Positions 21,196 to 31,564 of a DNA stretch of 39,494 nucleotides are shown one piece after another; position 1 is the first letter of the stretch, and each line of letters begins with the position of its first letter. The notes beneath the pieces were generated by a model. The model saw only the letters and a program-made list of their open reading frames with translations. It did no database searches and was not told the DNA's origin. Source of the DNA: Darksidea phi (Eukaryota; Ascomycota; Dothideomycetes; Pleosporales; Lentitheciaceae); the NCBI GenBank assembly GCA_030770425.1, contig JASJFT010000316.1, positions 1 to 39,494 of the forward strand, read 5' to 3'. The translations under genes were made by a program, and so were the position numbers.

Positions 21196-22835
21196 GTACG
21201 CACCTGTCGTGCTCATCCTGGAGCGAATGCCCTGATGCTAACGGAATGTAAGTCGCAGTCTCAGTTTGTCGAGTTGGCGCTGGATCACCGACTCGATTCG
21301 GAAAGATGGTGAGATGGGAGTGGCTGAGAAATACAGGAGTAGAGGGAGGAGTGATTGTGGGAGTGAGAGTAGTGGAACATTGCCCGTGAGTTCTGAATTT
21401 ACGCCTGTAGGGAAGGAGGCGAGGCGATCGCGTATCTTGTAAGGAGAGGTGTAATAGTAATGGTTGCGGAAGTTAAGATTCTGCTACTACATGGTGGGAA
21501 TGGCGCTGGCAGATTTTTTTTCTTTTTTTCTGGTTTGGATATCTACCGAGATACACTTTTCCTTTGTCAAGCGATGGGCATACTTCGATACGAGCTAGGG
21601 CTTTGCATTTATTCGGTTCACATTTGTGGGAAATGCTGGAGGGGTAAAATGGACTCAATTGTTCCTCTATCCTTTGCTTACTCCCTTGTTTTCCCGTTTG
21701 TGTATGTCGTGATCATGCATTGCTAGCTACTCCCACCCTCTCTCCCTACGACTGTGACCTGATTTTCTGCTATACCTGGAATTACATCATATTACTGTAT
21801 TAGCTTCGCAATTCTACTCGGGCATCGCCATTTATGCCCCCCAGCCCCCAAAACGCCCATATCCCTGTGCTCCCATCCTTCGATTACATTCCTTCAATCT
21901 CCGTCACCATTTTATACTTTCCCGCCCCTGTTTTCAAGTAATTGATATCCCGCCATTAACCCAGTAGAGACGCGAACGCAATATAAGGCCTGACGTCCAA
22001 GGGGCTTTGAATTTCCATTTCGATATCGCCGCCACTATGCTGTCAAACGTAGTGCATTATCCTTCCATGACTCTTAGTGAAACATGGTATATAGGTGACG
22101 AAAATGCGAACTTGAGTTCGCGCAGAATTGTGCAGCGTGACTAGATTTTGGAGGTGCTCAACAGCGGTTAGGTGAGGGATATCGCTTGTGAATGCTACCA
22201 CGACGGCGGTGGGGAATTGAGCATTGGAACAAAACTCGGAATCCTTAGTTCCTTGTTCTCTGTCTAAAAGAGAATGTAGCAGCAAGTGCGCCATATATCT
22301 GGTAAGATGGGCGCATTCGGTGTGATTTGATCACAATTGAAATAAACCTTCGTATCATCGCGGGGATATTGCCCAAACAGGATCTTGAATTACCTCAGAT
22401 CAAAGCGCAGTCGAACCAGGGTAAATGACGACGTGTGGGTCCCTGTCAGTGAGATGCCCCCATGCACATCCATGACGCGAAGGATCGCGATCCGAATCGA
22501 TCGCTGCTTGACAGGGGTTCAATGGTTCAATCCCCATTCCGTGCATCTGTGAATTGAGATTGAAAGCGAAAAAGCAAGACTACATCGGTACCAGTATAAT
22601 GCATAGTTTTTGTGGATGAGTGAAGAAGCATGCGCTGAACGAACTGTCGACTTTAGGACGGACTATCTTTTCCGGGGCAAGAATGGGCGCTGAGGGGAAC
22701 GAACTATGCCGCAATTGCGAAACAGTAGCGCCTTTAGTACAAAATAACAGGTATGACCCCCTGTTGGTTAGATTTCTGACTTCTTGGCCCCCCTTAAGTA
22801 CGAGAAATGCGATAATGTGAAGCTTTTTGCACGAT
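21196..22835. other. intergenic region, no supported gene
   Basis: This begins with the likely 3' UTR of the ankyrin gene, with T-rich runs near 21510-21530. No frame carries a recognisable domain. A tRNA-like GGTTCAATCCCC at about 22530 has no matching acceptor stem or A box. Confidence 0.45.
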
Positions 22836-22966
22836 ATACAACCCCCTCCCATGAACGGGCTGCTAGCGCGGTTCGCCCATCTTCCATACAATTCTATCTT
22901 CTCTCATATAAACTTTGTCTGTGCGGTCAATCGCGCTAGCAGCCCGTTCATGGGAGGTGGTTGTAT
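22836..22966. mobile_element. short MITE-like element, 35-bp inverted repeats with one mismatch
   Basis: The left arm 22836-22870 starts ATACAACCCCCTCCCATGAA. The right arm 22932-22966 is its reverse complement with 34 of 35 bases matching. The total is 131 bp with a 61-bp interior rich in C and T. The near identity of the arms suggests a recent insertion or selection for the hairpin. The outer ends could be TACAACC...GGTTGTA beside a TA. It carries no coding capacity. Confidence 0.75.
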
Positions 22967-23047
22967 GTGTTTCGCAAACCCCGACCTTTCGCACTGTCAA
23001 ATAGCGTGAGCTAAGAGTGCTCATTTTTATTCATAGTACGCGGAAAC

Positions 23048-23061
23048 AGACGCGCGTCTGT
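23048..23061. other. 14-bp perfect palindrome
   Basis: CAGACGCGCGTCTG reads the same on both strands. It is isolated between the MITE-like element and the histidine kinase relic, with no known role. Confidence 0.4.
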
Positions 23062-23260
23062 GCCTAGTTCGAACGCTAGGGCAAGAGAGATAGAGGAGGC
23101 GGCTTGCGGTCTTCTCGGGAAAGGGTATTTGGGTCTCACGTTTCTCACCGAGGGCATTTTGGCGTAGAAAGTCTAACTGACCGTTTACTTATCCGCATAC
23201 CTTGAGTTCGGCACTTTTTATCAATGCCTTTGTTGGTCTTGAAACTAGGAAATGTTTTGT

Positions 23261-25346
23261 TCATTGATTGTCGTAAGCCTTGCGACTTCTCAAATCATAG
23301 CGTTTATCCTGGGATCCATGTTCGGTGGTACAAGAGAAGTTTGTTGGCTCGGAGTGCCCAAGGGTGAGCGCTACATTGGCGATCCTTGATATTGAAATAA
23401 GTGCGAGTATTGTTATTCGCATTCCCGTGTGCCGTGATGCGGACAGCTCAGGACAGCCGAGCTCATTGAACGAAGATATGGGCGAGATGAAGGAAGATGC
23501 AGGCCAGCCTGCTGGGGAAGGTCGAGGCACTGCGCCGAGTAGTCCTTGCTGCTCGTAGTCACGAATGAGCCTTGTGCAGGTGAGACCGTCCATTACAAGC
23601 ATCTCTATGTCCATGAGTATGATGTCGATTGATTTAGGACTGGGTCTGCCCGGCGCGCGTGCGATATTGAATCCTGCTCCGTCCGCGACCAGGGTGCTAT
23701 CAGACGAATTACTCTCCAATTTCTCACCTTACCAGTACACACTTGATTTCAGCCAACTCAGAGCTTCGAGTCCATCTCCGGCGACGCTGACGATACATCC
23801 AGCCTTCTGCAGCTGCTTGCTGAGCACTTTTTGGTTGATGAGGTTGTCTTCCACAATAAGAATGTTTAGGCGCGGCGCTTTTCTCCCATCCTCGACTACA
23901 CAGGCACGTTCCGTCCTGGGAGAACTGCTGATCCGGCACTAGCATTTTTAGGGCGATGCGCAATACGAGTGCCGACGTAGAATACCCAAGGTAGAACCGA
24001 CGTGGACATCAGATCTTATACCTTTAGAGCCGCCTTGTAGAGCAGCCAAGGACTTCGATATGAACAGGCCGAGGCATGAGCCGCCATACTTGATGTGGGT
24101 CCCTGTTTCAATAAGCAAAATCTTCATATGGAGACCATCAAAACATGGTTAGTATATGATACTTACGAGGCGCAGCTTGGCTAAATCTAGGAAACAGCTT
24201 CATTTGCTCATCCACGGTCATGCCACATCCCATATCCTCGACTTTCAACCAAATAGAGCCTTTCCGACCGTTCCCCCATCCAAGCTTGTCGCAAAGGTCG
24301 TCATGGTCATGGGTATGCTCCGCAAATGTTACGGCTAGCCACTCTGTTGATGGGCGTACCGATGCACCACCCAGTGTGACGGTGACTTTGCGGGTCTTGT
24401 ACTCTTTAGTGAACTTTATGGCATTAGTGCTACAATATGTTAGATCATTTGGAAGTAGATTTAGTGAGGACAACGTACAGCAGGTTGATCAAGACTTGTA
24501 GCAGTTGTGACGGATCCAGCATCACCCACTCGAAACCCTTCAAGCTTTCATCTTCTATGAATACCAAGTCGATTGTCATTCGGCTGCACTGCACCTCAAA
24601 CATTTTAATTGCTTTAGAAACGACCGAGGTCGTCCGTACGCGGATTGGAGTGATCAGAAGTACGCTTGAGTCAAGCTTCGAGAGCGTGAGTACGTCATCG
24701 ATGACACGTTCTTGATGGAGCGAACAGGACACAATCGTTTGGAGTGAGTTCAACACAGGTGGCAATTCCTTCGTTGAGCTTTTCAATCGCTGTATGCATA
24801 TGCTCGAGCTTTTCTGGGGTAATTTGCTGTAACATAGACATGACTGAGCCGGCGCACTGAATCACAGCGGAAAGCGGGTTTCGGAGCTCTGGCCAGGTCT
24901 TTCAACGGTACCAAAGTGTTTGAATCCAATCTCTTCTTGTCTTCTGATGGCTTTCGGATAAGCGTCCGCGCTTCTGGCTGTACGTTGATATCTGGCGCTT
25001 CAGTCTCGTGCACGTCCGACATGGCTTGTCCCGCTCTGATGATTTTCCAGTCCTCGTTCGCACCGGCGACCTCTGCTGTCCAGTTCCGATTGGTGAAGTC
25101 ATAATTGCTATTGAAAAGACGAACAGCCTGTACCCAGGGTCGAAAAAGGAGAACAGCTCGATCACTAACTAGTAGAACATTTCGCAGACCTTCTCTTCGG
25201 AAGGCCTTGTTGCAATACGGTAGTTCGAAATCGATGGCCTTAGCCCCGATTTTTATGACAAAGGTTGGTGGGCCCGACTCCGGTTGGTCCCGGTTAGCGG
25301 CGATGGCTGATAAGATCCGGATATTATGGACGGCATGGCCAAGCAT
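23261..25346 (-). pseudogene. decayed hybrid histidine kinase (PAS, HisKA, HATPase, receiver)
   Basis: The parts appear in the right order on the minus strand but in different frames. A PAS-like segment lies at about 25346-24910. The H-box region at about 24890-24860 reads PELRNPLSAV, where the family has H-E-x-RNPLSA, so the phosphoacceptor His is not seen. RVIDDVLTLSKLD follows at about 24700. The N box (LLTNAIKFTKE) is split by a good intron at about 24480-24430. The G1/F boxes read VEDMGCGMTVDEQ and LFPRFSQAAPR, and a second intron is followed by KYGGSCLGLFISKSLAALQGG with Gly to Cys in the G2 box. The receiver has ILIVEDNLINQKVL and ILMDIEMLVMDG, retaining the phosphoacceptor Asp. At least two frameshifts (about 24900 and 24730) and a degenerate receiver C-terminus mean it cannot make a working kinase. 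Confidence 0.8.
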
Positions 25347-26041
25347 GCCTTGACAGCTCTCTGACTATCGGCAAGAATTGCTGCAGGGCCGACACGGGTA
25401 GAGTGGATGTGCTCTGGCGATGCGTAAAGTCACGCCACAAGAAGAGAATTAGGGATTCAGGTGCGGCCGATCGAAAACAGCGAGTGCTATGTCAGCCAGA
25501 GCTCGAAGGCTGTTGCCAAACTTTGCCACTGGCGAAAAAGACGTTTGCTCGGTAGCGTACTAAGGCACATATGCTGCCGAGGATGGCATTAGCGGCAGCG
25601 TTTTGAAGGAAGCAGTTTGCACATCATGCCCATGCTTCAACCGCCTAGCATTTTGCGACTAATGACCACGGGTTTCGTAGTTGCATGGTCGCTGGATTGT
25701 TCTGGACTCTCAACATTGAGACTTCCTAGACGCAAACGGCAATCCCGGCAAAATGGGAAGGCACCGTTACGAGCCGATCCGGGATGGTGTGAATGCCATT
25801 ATCTGGATGTCGGAATAGTTGCAGAATTTTCGCGACGACGTATGCCAAGTTAGACTACACATCCAACACTTCAAGTTGAGCTGAATGTCTCAGTCAGGTG
25901 ACGGAAAATGTGTTTAAACAATGTTGATCCTGATATTTGCGTGCTAATCGGGTCAAGAATTCATACATACTGGTGTCGTTGTAAGCCACTAGCTTATCTC
26001 ATACACTCCATGAACTTCATGGCGACTAAAAGCGTCTCTCA
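25347..26041. other. intergenic region, may hold lost N-terminus of the kinase relic
   Basis: No frame continues the PAS-like segment convincingly. The right part is the 3' flank of the MTP18-like gene. Confidence 0.35.
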
Positions 26042-27066
26042 TCACAGTTCCTTCTCCGTGCTAGTTCCAACATTACTCTCCTGCTTCCTGAGCTCTTTCT
26101 GCCCGGTAACCGGTCGCCCTGCGACGGCTTGCGGGCCACCAATGGTCTTGAACGCATTGTAGAAAATCCACTCGGTGGCATGCTCGACCGGCTCATCGAA
26201 CATGTATGGTAAGAAGGGGACCACCGCTAGACCCAGCTATAAGAAATTAGCTTCCAATACAGTTCCGAAGAGTGGAAGTAATGCATACTCCAATGGGACC
26301 CCATGTCCTCAACCTCTTGTTCTTTGCATCCTTGAGCGCTCGCCCCGAGTACCTAACAACACTGTGAATTGTGAAGGCGGGAAGTCCCATACTAGCCACG
26401 GCCTGAAAGATCGCCCTCTGTGCCATGACAGCTCTGTAATCCTCTATTGCCGGTATCCTCCCAGGCACCACTTCTCCACCCGTCAACAAACTTCCCTCAC
26501 CACCTGCTTTTACGCCCGTCGTATTTGCTAACGTATCCTTCAAGCTCTTAACCTTGTCCTTGAGGCCACCGGTAGTTTCAGGTGGGGGCTCGAGTTCGGG
26601 ATGCAGCGTTCGCTGGTTCCGGATATAGGCTTTGTAGCCCTCGTTGGCGACGTCGCCGGCAAGATACAGCCATGACACACCGTATGCGCCGCGGACGAGC
26701 CACGGGTGGGCGATGGGACGGAAGGACTCGCCAATGTCGGAAGTGTAGGCCACGTAGCGATGGGCGGACATCATGATGGTACGAACGCGGGAGGCGTAGG
26801 CTGCATAGCGAATGTTTGTGTCTGTTGTGTCTTCGCTCCTGTTCCGTTTCCATCAGCATATCTGTCTCAAGACTAGTCGCTCGACTGTGCATTGCGGCTC
26901 ACCTCCCCTCGTACATGATCTCCCACATCTTCTCCTCGCTGTCCAGCGTTTCCTGCAAGGCTTTTGGCAGCTTCTTCCTCGGCGGCGGCACTGAGAAATC
27001 GGGTCGTGGGCCCCCCAGCTCGCGTCTCACGCCATCCACCTCGTCGACCTTGTCGTCTCTTGCCAT
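26042..27066 (-). CDS. mitochondrial fission process protein 1 (MTP18) family
   Basis: Three exons (27066-26903, 26838-26289, 26236-26042) give 302 residues. The start is the first ATG in frame (MARDDKVDEVDG). Seen: the N-terminal segment preceding DTTDTNIRYAAYASR, then HRYVAYTSDIGESFRP, a family hallmark, and three hydrophobic segments (around WLVRGAYGVSWLYLAGD, AVASMGLPAFTIHSVV and GPIGLGLAVVPFLPYMF). After these comes FDEPVEHATEW, the conserved C-terminal signature. MTP18/MTFP1 proteins sit in the mitochondrial inner membrane and affect fission and inner-membrane coupling in animals. The fungal role is less known. An insertion of about 50 residues (ETTGGLKDKVKSLKD onward) between helices 1 and 2 is low-complexity. 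It shares a 332-bp upstream region with the ATP synthase subunit K gene. Confidence 0.88.
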
Positions 27067-27398
27067 TGTTACAGGCCAATTGACTGCTCGTCTCTTGTGT
27101 TTTCTACAAACTCTACGCGCAGGCCAGTAGGAGATCAGACTAAATGAAAGAAAGGAAAAGGAAACACGAATTGAAAAGGACAACGATCGTGGAAGACGCC
27201 TAAGCTCCGCGCATGGCCGTCACACGTCACGTTGTGGCTGCCGCTGTGGCTATTACTGTGGCTGGTGGAATGCTTAGTCACCCTCGAGGCTGAAGCCGAA
27301 AGCTCCTCTGATTACTTCCATCGCCTACCTCTACGCCCCCATCCATTGACACCTGACACGCCCCTTTACGGCCCCCGAAACTCCCCAGTACCGCAGAT
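27067..27398. promoter_or_regulatory. bidirectional promoter of two mitochondrial genes
   Basis: The ATGs of the MTP18-like gene (minus) and ATP synthase subunit K (plus) are 332 bp apart and face away from each other. Near the middle, at about 27220-27237, lies a nearly symmetric TCACACGTCACGTTGTG block with overlapping ACGTCA/CACGT-type cores, a plausible bZIP or bHLH site. No test is possible here. Confidence 0.5.
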
Positions 27399-27821
27399 AT
27401 GGTTGCTATGTACACCATTGCCGGCCGCCAGGTCGGATCGCACGTCGTATGTCGTTCTAGTCCTTCCGATGGAAAACTCTCCCCGGGGAAGCTTCGCGCA
27501 TGCTGCAATGCTCATGGCATCGCGCGAGTGAACGCGGGTAGAATGCGAGCGCGCAGAACCTTGAAAGGGTTGGGTAAAATGAACAATCGCTGACCGGGAG
27601 ATAGCTCGCGATGGCAACCCTCGGCACTACTTTCCTCGGCGCCTACCTCTCCATGGGCGGCAGCAGCAAGGCCGATACACAAAACCCACCCATCAACGCG
27701 AAGAGCAAGGAGGAGGAGAGCTTCATAAAGTACGTTCACATCCACCGCCCGTAGCGAAGGACTGGTGAGCTAACATCCGCCCAGAAGCTTTGTGCAAAAG
27801 GCCGAGAGCGAGAAGAAGTAA
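27399..27821 (+). CDS. ATP19: F1F0-ATP synthase subunit K (Atp19)
   Basis: Three exons (27399-27446, 27605-27729, 27785-27821) encode 69 residues, matching the usual length of about 68. Seen: the start MVAMYTIAGRQVGSHV, then after the first intron LAMATLGTTFLGAYLSMGG (the membrane helix; the family has LAxATLGTTF), then PPINAKSKEEESFIK and a short charged tail after the second intron. Donors are GTATGT and GTACGT. The first intron is long for this window, at 158 nt. Atp19 is a small subunit of the mitochondrial ATP synthase in the inner membrane, involved in dimer formation. It is too small to notice unless the exons are joined. It sits head to head with the MTP18-like gene and converges with Csm1/Pcs1. 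Confidence 0.9.
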
Positions 27822-28224
27822 ACGACGATCGAGCATACCAGTGTGGCCGTATTCGGGGTATACGATAGGAGATGCAAGGAGGATAGGCGCTGGACACGAC
27901 ACTCGGTCAGACGGAAGCGCAGCGGGCATGTAGAACTGTAGATACCGCATCCAATGTACCAACAGCCCGAACACGACAATTCTGCGGACGAGTCAATTGT
28001 TCAACACGTGAAAATGCTGAAGCTGTTGAATCATGCTAAGAGTTTACTGCTGAACGAACGCCCAAAAATGTGCGCCCAAGGACGAGAAGTTTATTCGCTA
28101 GGCGCCAGGTATCAACCCCTCATAACACATACAGCCCAAAACTTCAAAGTGCCAACCCACAAGTGCCAAACCCCAACACCAGGCCGATCCATGGTTCTTG
28201 GGATAGAAGTAAAGGGAGCTTCAT
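27822..28224. other. convergent 3' region
   Basis: About 400 bp lie between the stop codons of the ATP19 gene (plus) and the Csm1/Pcs1 gene (minus). No frame or motif in it supports a gene. Confidence 0.5.
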
Positions 28225-29904
28225 CTACTCTTCCTCTATAATAATCTTTTTGGACATGGAATCCACAACCTTTGTGTAGAACCTCGGTGCCTGCGCTCTC
28301 GGGAAGCAAATCTCCTCGGTCAAGTAGTCGGGTAGTAGTTCAATGAGCTCCCTATCACGCTGCTCATCGAGAAGCGGGTGGTAGACAAATTCGGTCTCCT
28401 CGTACGACCCACCACCTGCAATGACCGTGAGGTGAAAGTGGAGAGCTACAAGCGAGTTAGTACCCTATGAGTGTTACGCTTCAAGCTGACTCACTTCCGT
28501 TGCGACCTGCCTGCAAACAGTCGTACACCTCCTCCTCATCCTCGTTCTTCTTGACACCTAGCACAATCAGATTGGTAAGGTCACTGTACAGCTCAGTCTT
28601 CTGCTTTTGGAATTGTGCCTCCTTTGCTGCTTCAGCTGTGCCAGGTAAAACAACGCCTGGGACACGAGACTTGACGGCGCTCCCTGGTATGGTCTTACTC
28701 TCCGATGGAGCCGAGGATCGTGATGCTGCGAGTTTGGTGGAGAGTGTCTTGTTCTCTCTTTGCGTGGATGATAGGGTGTCGTTGAGCTTCTTGTTCTCGG
28801 TATTGAGGCGTGTGTTATCCTTCTCGAGTTTCACCATCTCTTTCCTCAAGGCAGACATTTCTGAAAACCGTGACTGCATTTCCGATACTTGTTGCTTCAA
28901 TGCTTTGATCACTGCGTCCTGATCTGCGGAGGCTGTTAGTCATGTTGCTACAAGGCGGACCGACACCATCACTCACCCTTGGCAATCTGCTCGGTCCGCT
29001 TCTTCAGCTGGTCGAAGTTGGACTCCTTCCCAGACGATGCAGCCTCCTTGAGGGTGTCGTACTTTACGATCATGGCCTCGAGCTTCTTCGTGAGATCTCC
29101 GACCTTCCGTCTCAGCACAGGATCTCGCTCCGTATCCGAAGCGCTTCCTGCGCGATGTGGCCCTGCCGAAGTCTGTCGTGCTGCTCCACGCTGTTGCACC
29201 CGTCGAGCTGATGGCCGCTGTGGCGGCATGCTCTCTGGTATCTCGTTCACTTTTATCGACTGCTCAATGTCCATCTCGTCGGCGTCCGGCTCAGGCTGTG
29301 TCTCCGGGATCGTGACGACTCCGGCTTCCGGCTCTGGCACCGGCACCGGCGCGCGTTTCGTGGTCTTTGATTTGGCGGCCGTCTTCGCTTTGGCATCCTT
29401 CGTGGGTGCAGGCTCCTTGTCGGCAGCTTTACGCGTCTTCCGCGCTGGTGCCGGTTCTTCGGCTACCTCGTCCGTCTTCTTTGCCTTCGGTGGACGGCCC
29501 CGCCTTGTCGTCTTTGCCTCTTCTGCGGGTGCAGCGGTTTCATCGTCGGCGTCGAGCTCGTCTACTTCCTCGGTATCGCTGCCGTTGGTGTGCTGGCGCT
29601 CGGCAAGCACCTTGCGACTAGTTCTCGCGCCCGCCTTCTTCGTGACACCTGCTCCTTGCTTCTTGACCCCAAGCACACTGTTCCCGCTCGCGCGACGCGC
29701 CGTTGCCTTTGTCTTTGCTGTCGCCTTCGTCGTAGTGGCTGATTTGGCCATTTGCGCTGCTTTTCCACGCGTTTTGCGCGCCGGCGCCTTGTTCTCGGTG
29801 TTGGAGTCAGGTGTCGGGAACGCGTCCAGTTTGTCGAGCGTTTCGTCTTCAGAGGCCGAGTCGACGGTAAACGAAAGATGGACTGCAGGTGCGCGGGGCG
29901 CCAT
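28225..29904 (-). CDS. monopolin-type chromosome segregation protein Csm1/Pcs1
   Basis: Three exons (29904-28977, 28923-28495, 28445-28225) give 525 residues. Residues 1-255 are a disordered Ala/Lys/Thr/Glu-rich region with an AT-hook-like RRGRPPK at 134-140. Residues about 260-380 have a heptad-rich coiled coil (for example MVKLEKDNTRLNTENKKL). Residues about 415-525 are the globular Csm1/Pcs1 domain: KTELYSDLTNLIVLGVKK, then after the last intron LHFHLTVIAGGG, EFVYHPLLDEQRD, LLPDYLTEEICFPR and RFYTKVVDSM. Csm1/Pcs1 forms a V-shaped complex that crosslinks kinetochore microtubule sites (Pcs1-Mde4 in fission yeast) or acts in meiosis and rDNA in budding yeast. The long basic N-terminus suggests direct DNA binding, which is inference. 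Confidence 0.88.
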
Positions 29905-30119
29905 TGTTTACATGGGACGGTACAGACGGAGGTTGTGCTATCTTGGGTGGTGGTGGGCATAAGAACATTTGGAAAGTGGGATGTAAACAGACGGATAGTG
30001 GTCCGTGCGCCTTCATATGTACATGTGCACGTTCGAGCTTCCATCTCGCCTCGTGTCAAGGAGCAATCACTGACACAGGTACATGTTGAAGATTACAGCC
30101 TTCGGGGTACCGTCCCGTC

Positions 30120-30896
30120 CTAAGCGTGGACCATTTGCTCATACAGCTTGCCCATGCTACTCTCCCAAGTGTCAACCGTCTTGATCCCGCGCTGATCATC
30201 TCATCTCCCTGCTTCCATTTCCCAATCACCTCAGCCACAAAATCCTCCGCTGATAGCGCGTCCGGATTGTTCTCCCTTTTATTGTCATCCGGATTCGAGC
30301 GTTCCCGATGAAGGTCTGTGGCCACGGTTGGCGGTGCCATCTCAACCACCCTGTTCTTGCTATCCTTCAGTTGCTCGCGCAAGCTCATGCTCCAGAAGTG
30401 CAGCCATGACTTCGTAGCGCAGTACGCCGGGTTAACCACAGAGAACGGAATGAGTACCAGGACGGATGAGACATGGACGACAAGCGCGTTCGGCTTCGAC
30501 TTGAGATGCGCCGGCATTTCTACGGCCAGATGCATTGGCCCGCGAATGTTAATGTCGATCTCTGAGTCCAATTTCTTTAGAAAGTTGCTTGCATCATCTT
30601 TGTTCACGTCGAGCGGCCGCTGCACGCTGGCGTTGTTGAGCAAGCAGTTGATATCGGGATGCTCTGGAATCAGCCGTTCGATGAACTTTGGGATCGAGGA
30701 GATGTCGCCCGTGTCCAGCACATAGTACGTCGTAGCTCCAATCTCTTTCGCAGTCGAGCTCAGATTTGACTTCGGTCCGCCCGGCAATAATGACTTTCTT
30801 TCCGTCCTTGATAAGTTGCTGTGAGATGGCCTTTCCGATGCCGCCTCCGCCGCCTGCCACGAGCGCAGTCTTGAAGTCATAGTTTCTAGTCGTCAT
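30120..30896 (-). pseudogene. short-chain dehydrogenase/reductase with two frameshifts
   Basis: The minus-strand frame from the ATG at 30896 gives FKTALVAGGGGGIGKAI, an SDR cofactor motif, up to IIAGRTE. The frame then shifts near 30768-30771: dropping one base would continue into SNLSSTAKEIG and the rest of the fold. The second frame carries NNAS, the catalytic Ser in VSSVLVLIPF and the Y-x-x-x-K as YCATK, then SMSLREQL. A second shift near 30195 moves the true C-terminus (VDTWESSMGKLYEQMV, stop at 30120) to the third frame. All catalytic residues remain, so the inactivation is recent or one or both shifts are sequence errors. It is divergent from the phenol 2-monooxygenase and may have worked with it. 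Confidence 0.8.
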
Positions 30897-31564
30897 TTGT
30901 GCGGTCAAGTTCATTCCGCAAGTACAGGAGCAGCGCTTCGTCCGAGATTGCTGGGCTGGTTTCCTCACCTCGCCGTCCTCTATACCCTCATGCCGGCTCC
31001 GTTAGCTTCATGACGTCAGTTAGTGCCCACAACCATTCCCGACAGTGGAGCCACTAATTAAAAGCCATGAAACGAACGCAACATCATTGAACATGTATGG
31101 CGCACATCAACGGTCTCAAATATCAAGTGCAACGAATTACCGACGGCCTGAGCCTAACAAACTTTCGGCAATCTGATGATGGCCGTGGCGCACTGCCCGC
31201 CATCTGGCTGAGCAGCCATGCGAAATGCGGACAACTCCAACACTCACGGATTACAAATTTCTGACAATTCGCAAAAGACAGCTCTCGGCCCATTACCCCT
31301 CTCCGGATTGGTGGACCGCAAGCAATAACCCCAATCCACCGTTCAAATAGTTAGCATGCTGAGGGGTAGCTAGATGCTACTGACCCACATCTCTGACCAT
31401 AAGTTATGGATCATCGACGCCGATTTCGACTGCCGTAGTGTCGCGACATGAAACTTCCTCGGTCAAGTACGTGTTGCGCAGCCGACCCAACCACCCCGCA
31501 TATTCAAATATAGCTTGTGTTCGCCTTCTCCGACTTGTGCGGGGTAGCTTCAACGACATATCAG
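30897..31564. promoter_or_regulatory. shared upstream region of SDR relic and phenol 2-monooxygenase
   Basis: A 668-bp divergent intergenic region. It holds CGG at 31304 and CCG at 31316 (spacer 9) around an ATTGG (inverted CCAAT), a possible Zn2Cys6 site. No gene is seen inside. Confidence 0.35.

Noticed and set aside
22500..22550. tRNA-like T-loop (GGTTCAATCCCC)
   Set aside because: No matching acceptor stem, D-arm or A box upstream on either strand.
28979..29962. Plus-strand open frame of 327 codons, Ser/Ala/Val-rich
   Set aside because: Antisense to the low-complexity N-terminus of the Csm1/Pcs1 gene. Its composition mirrors Lys/Ala codons.
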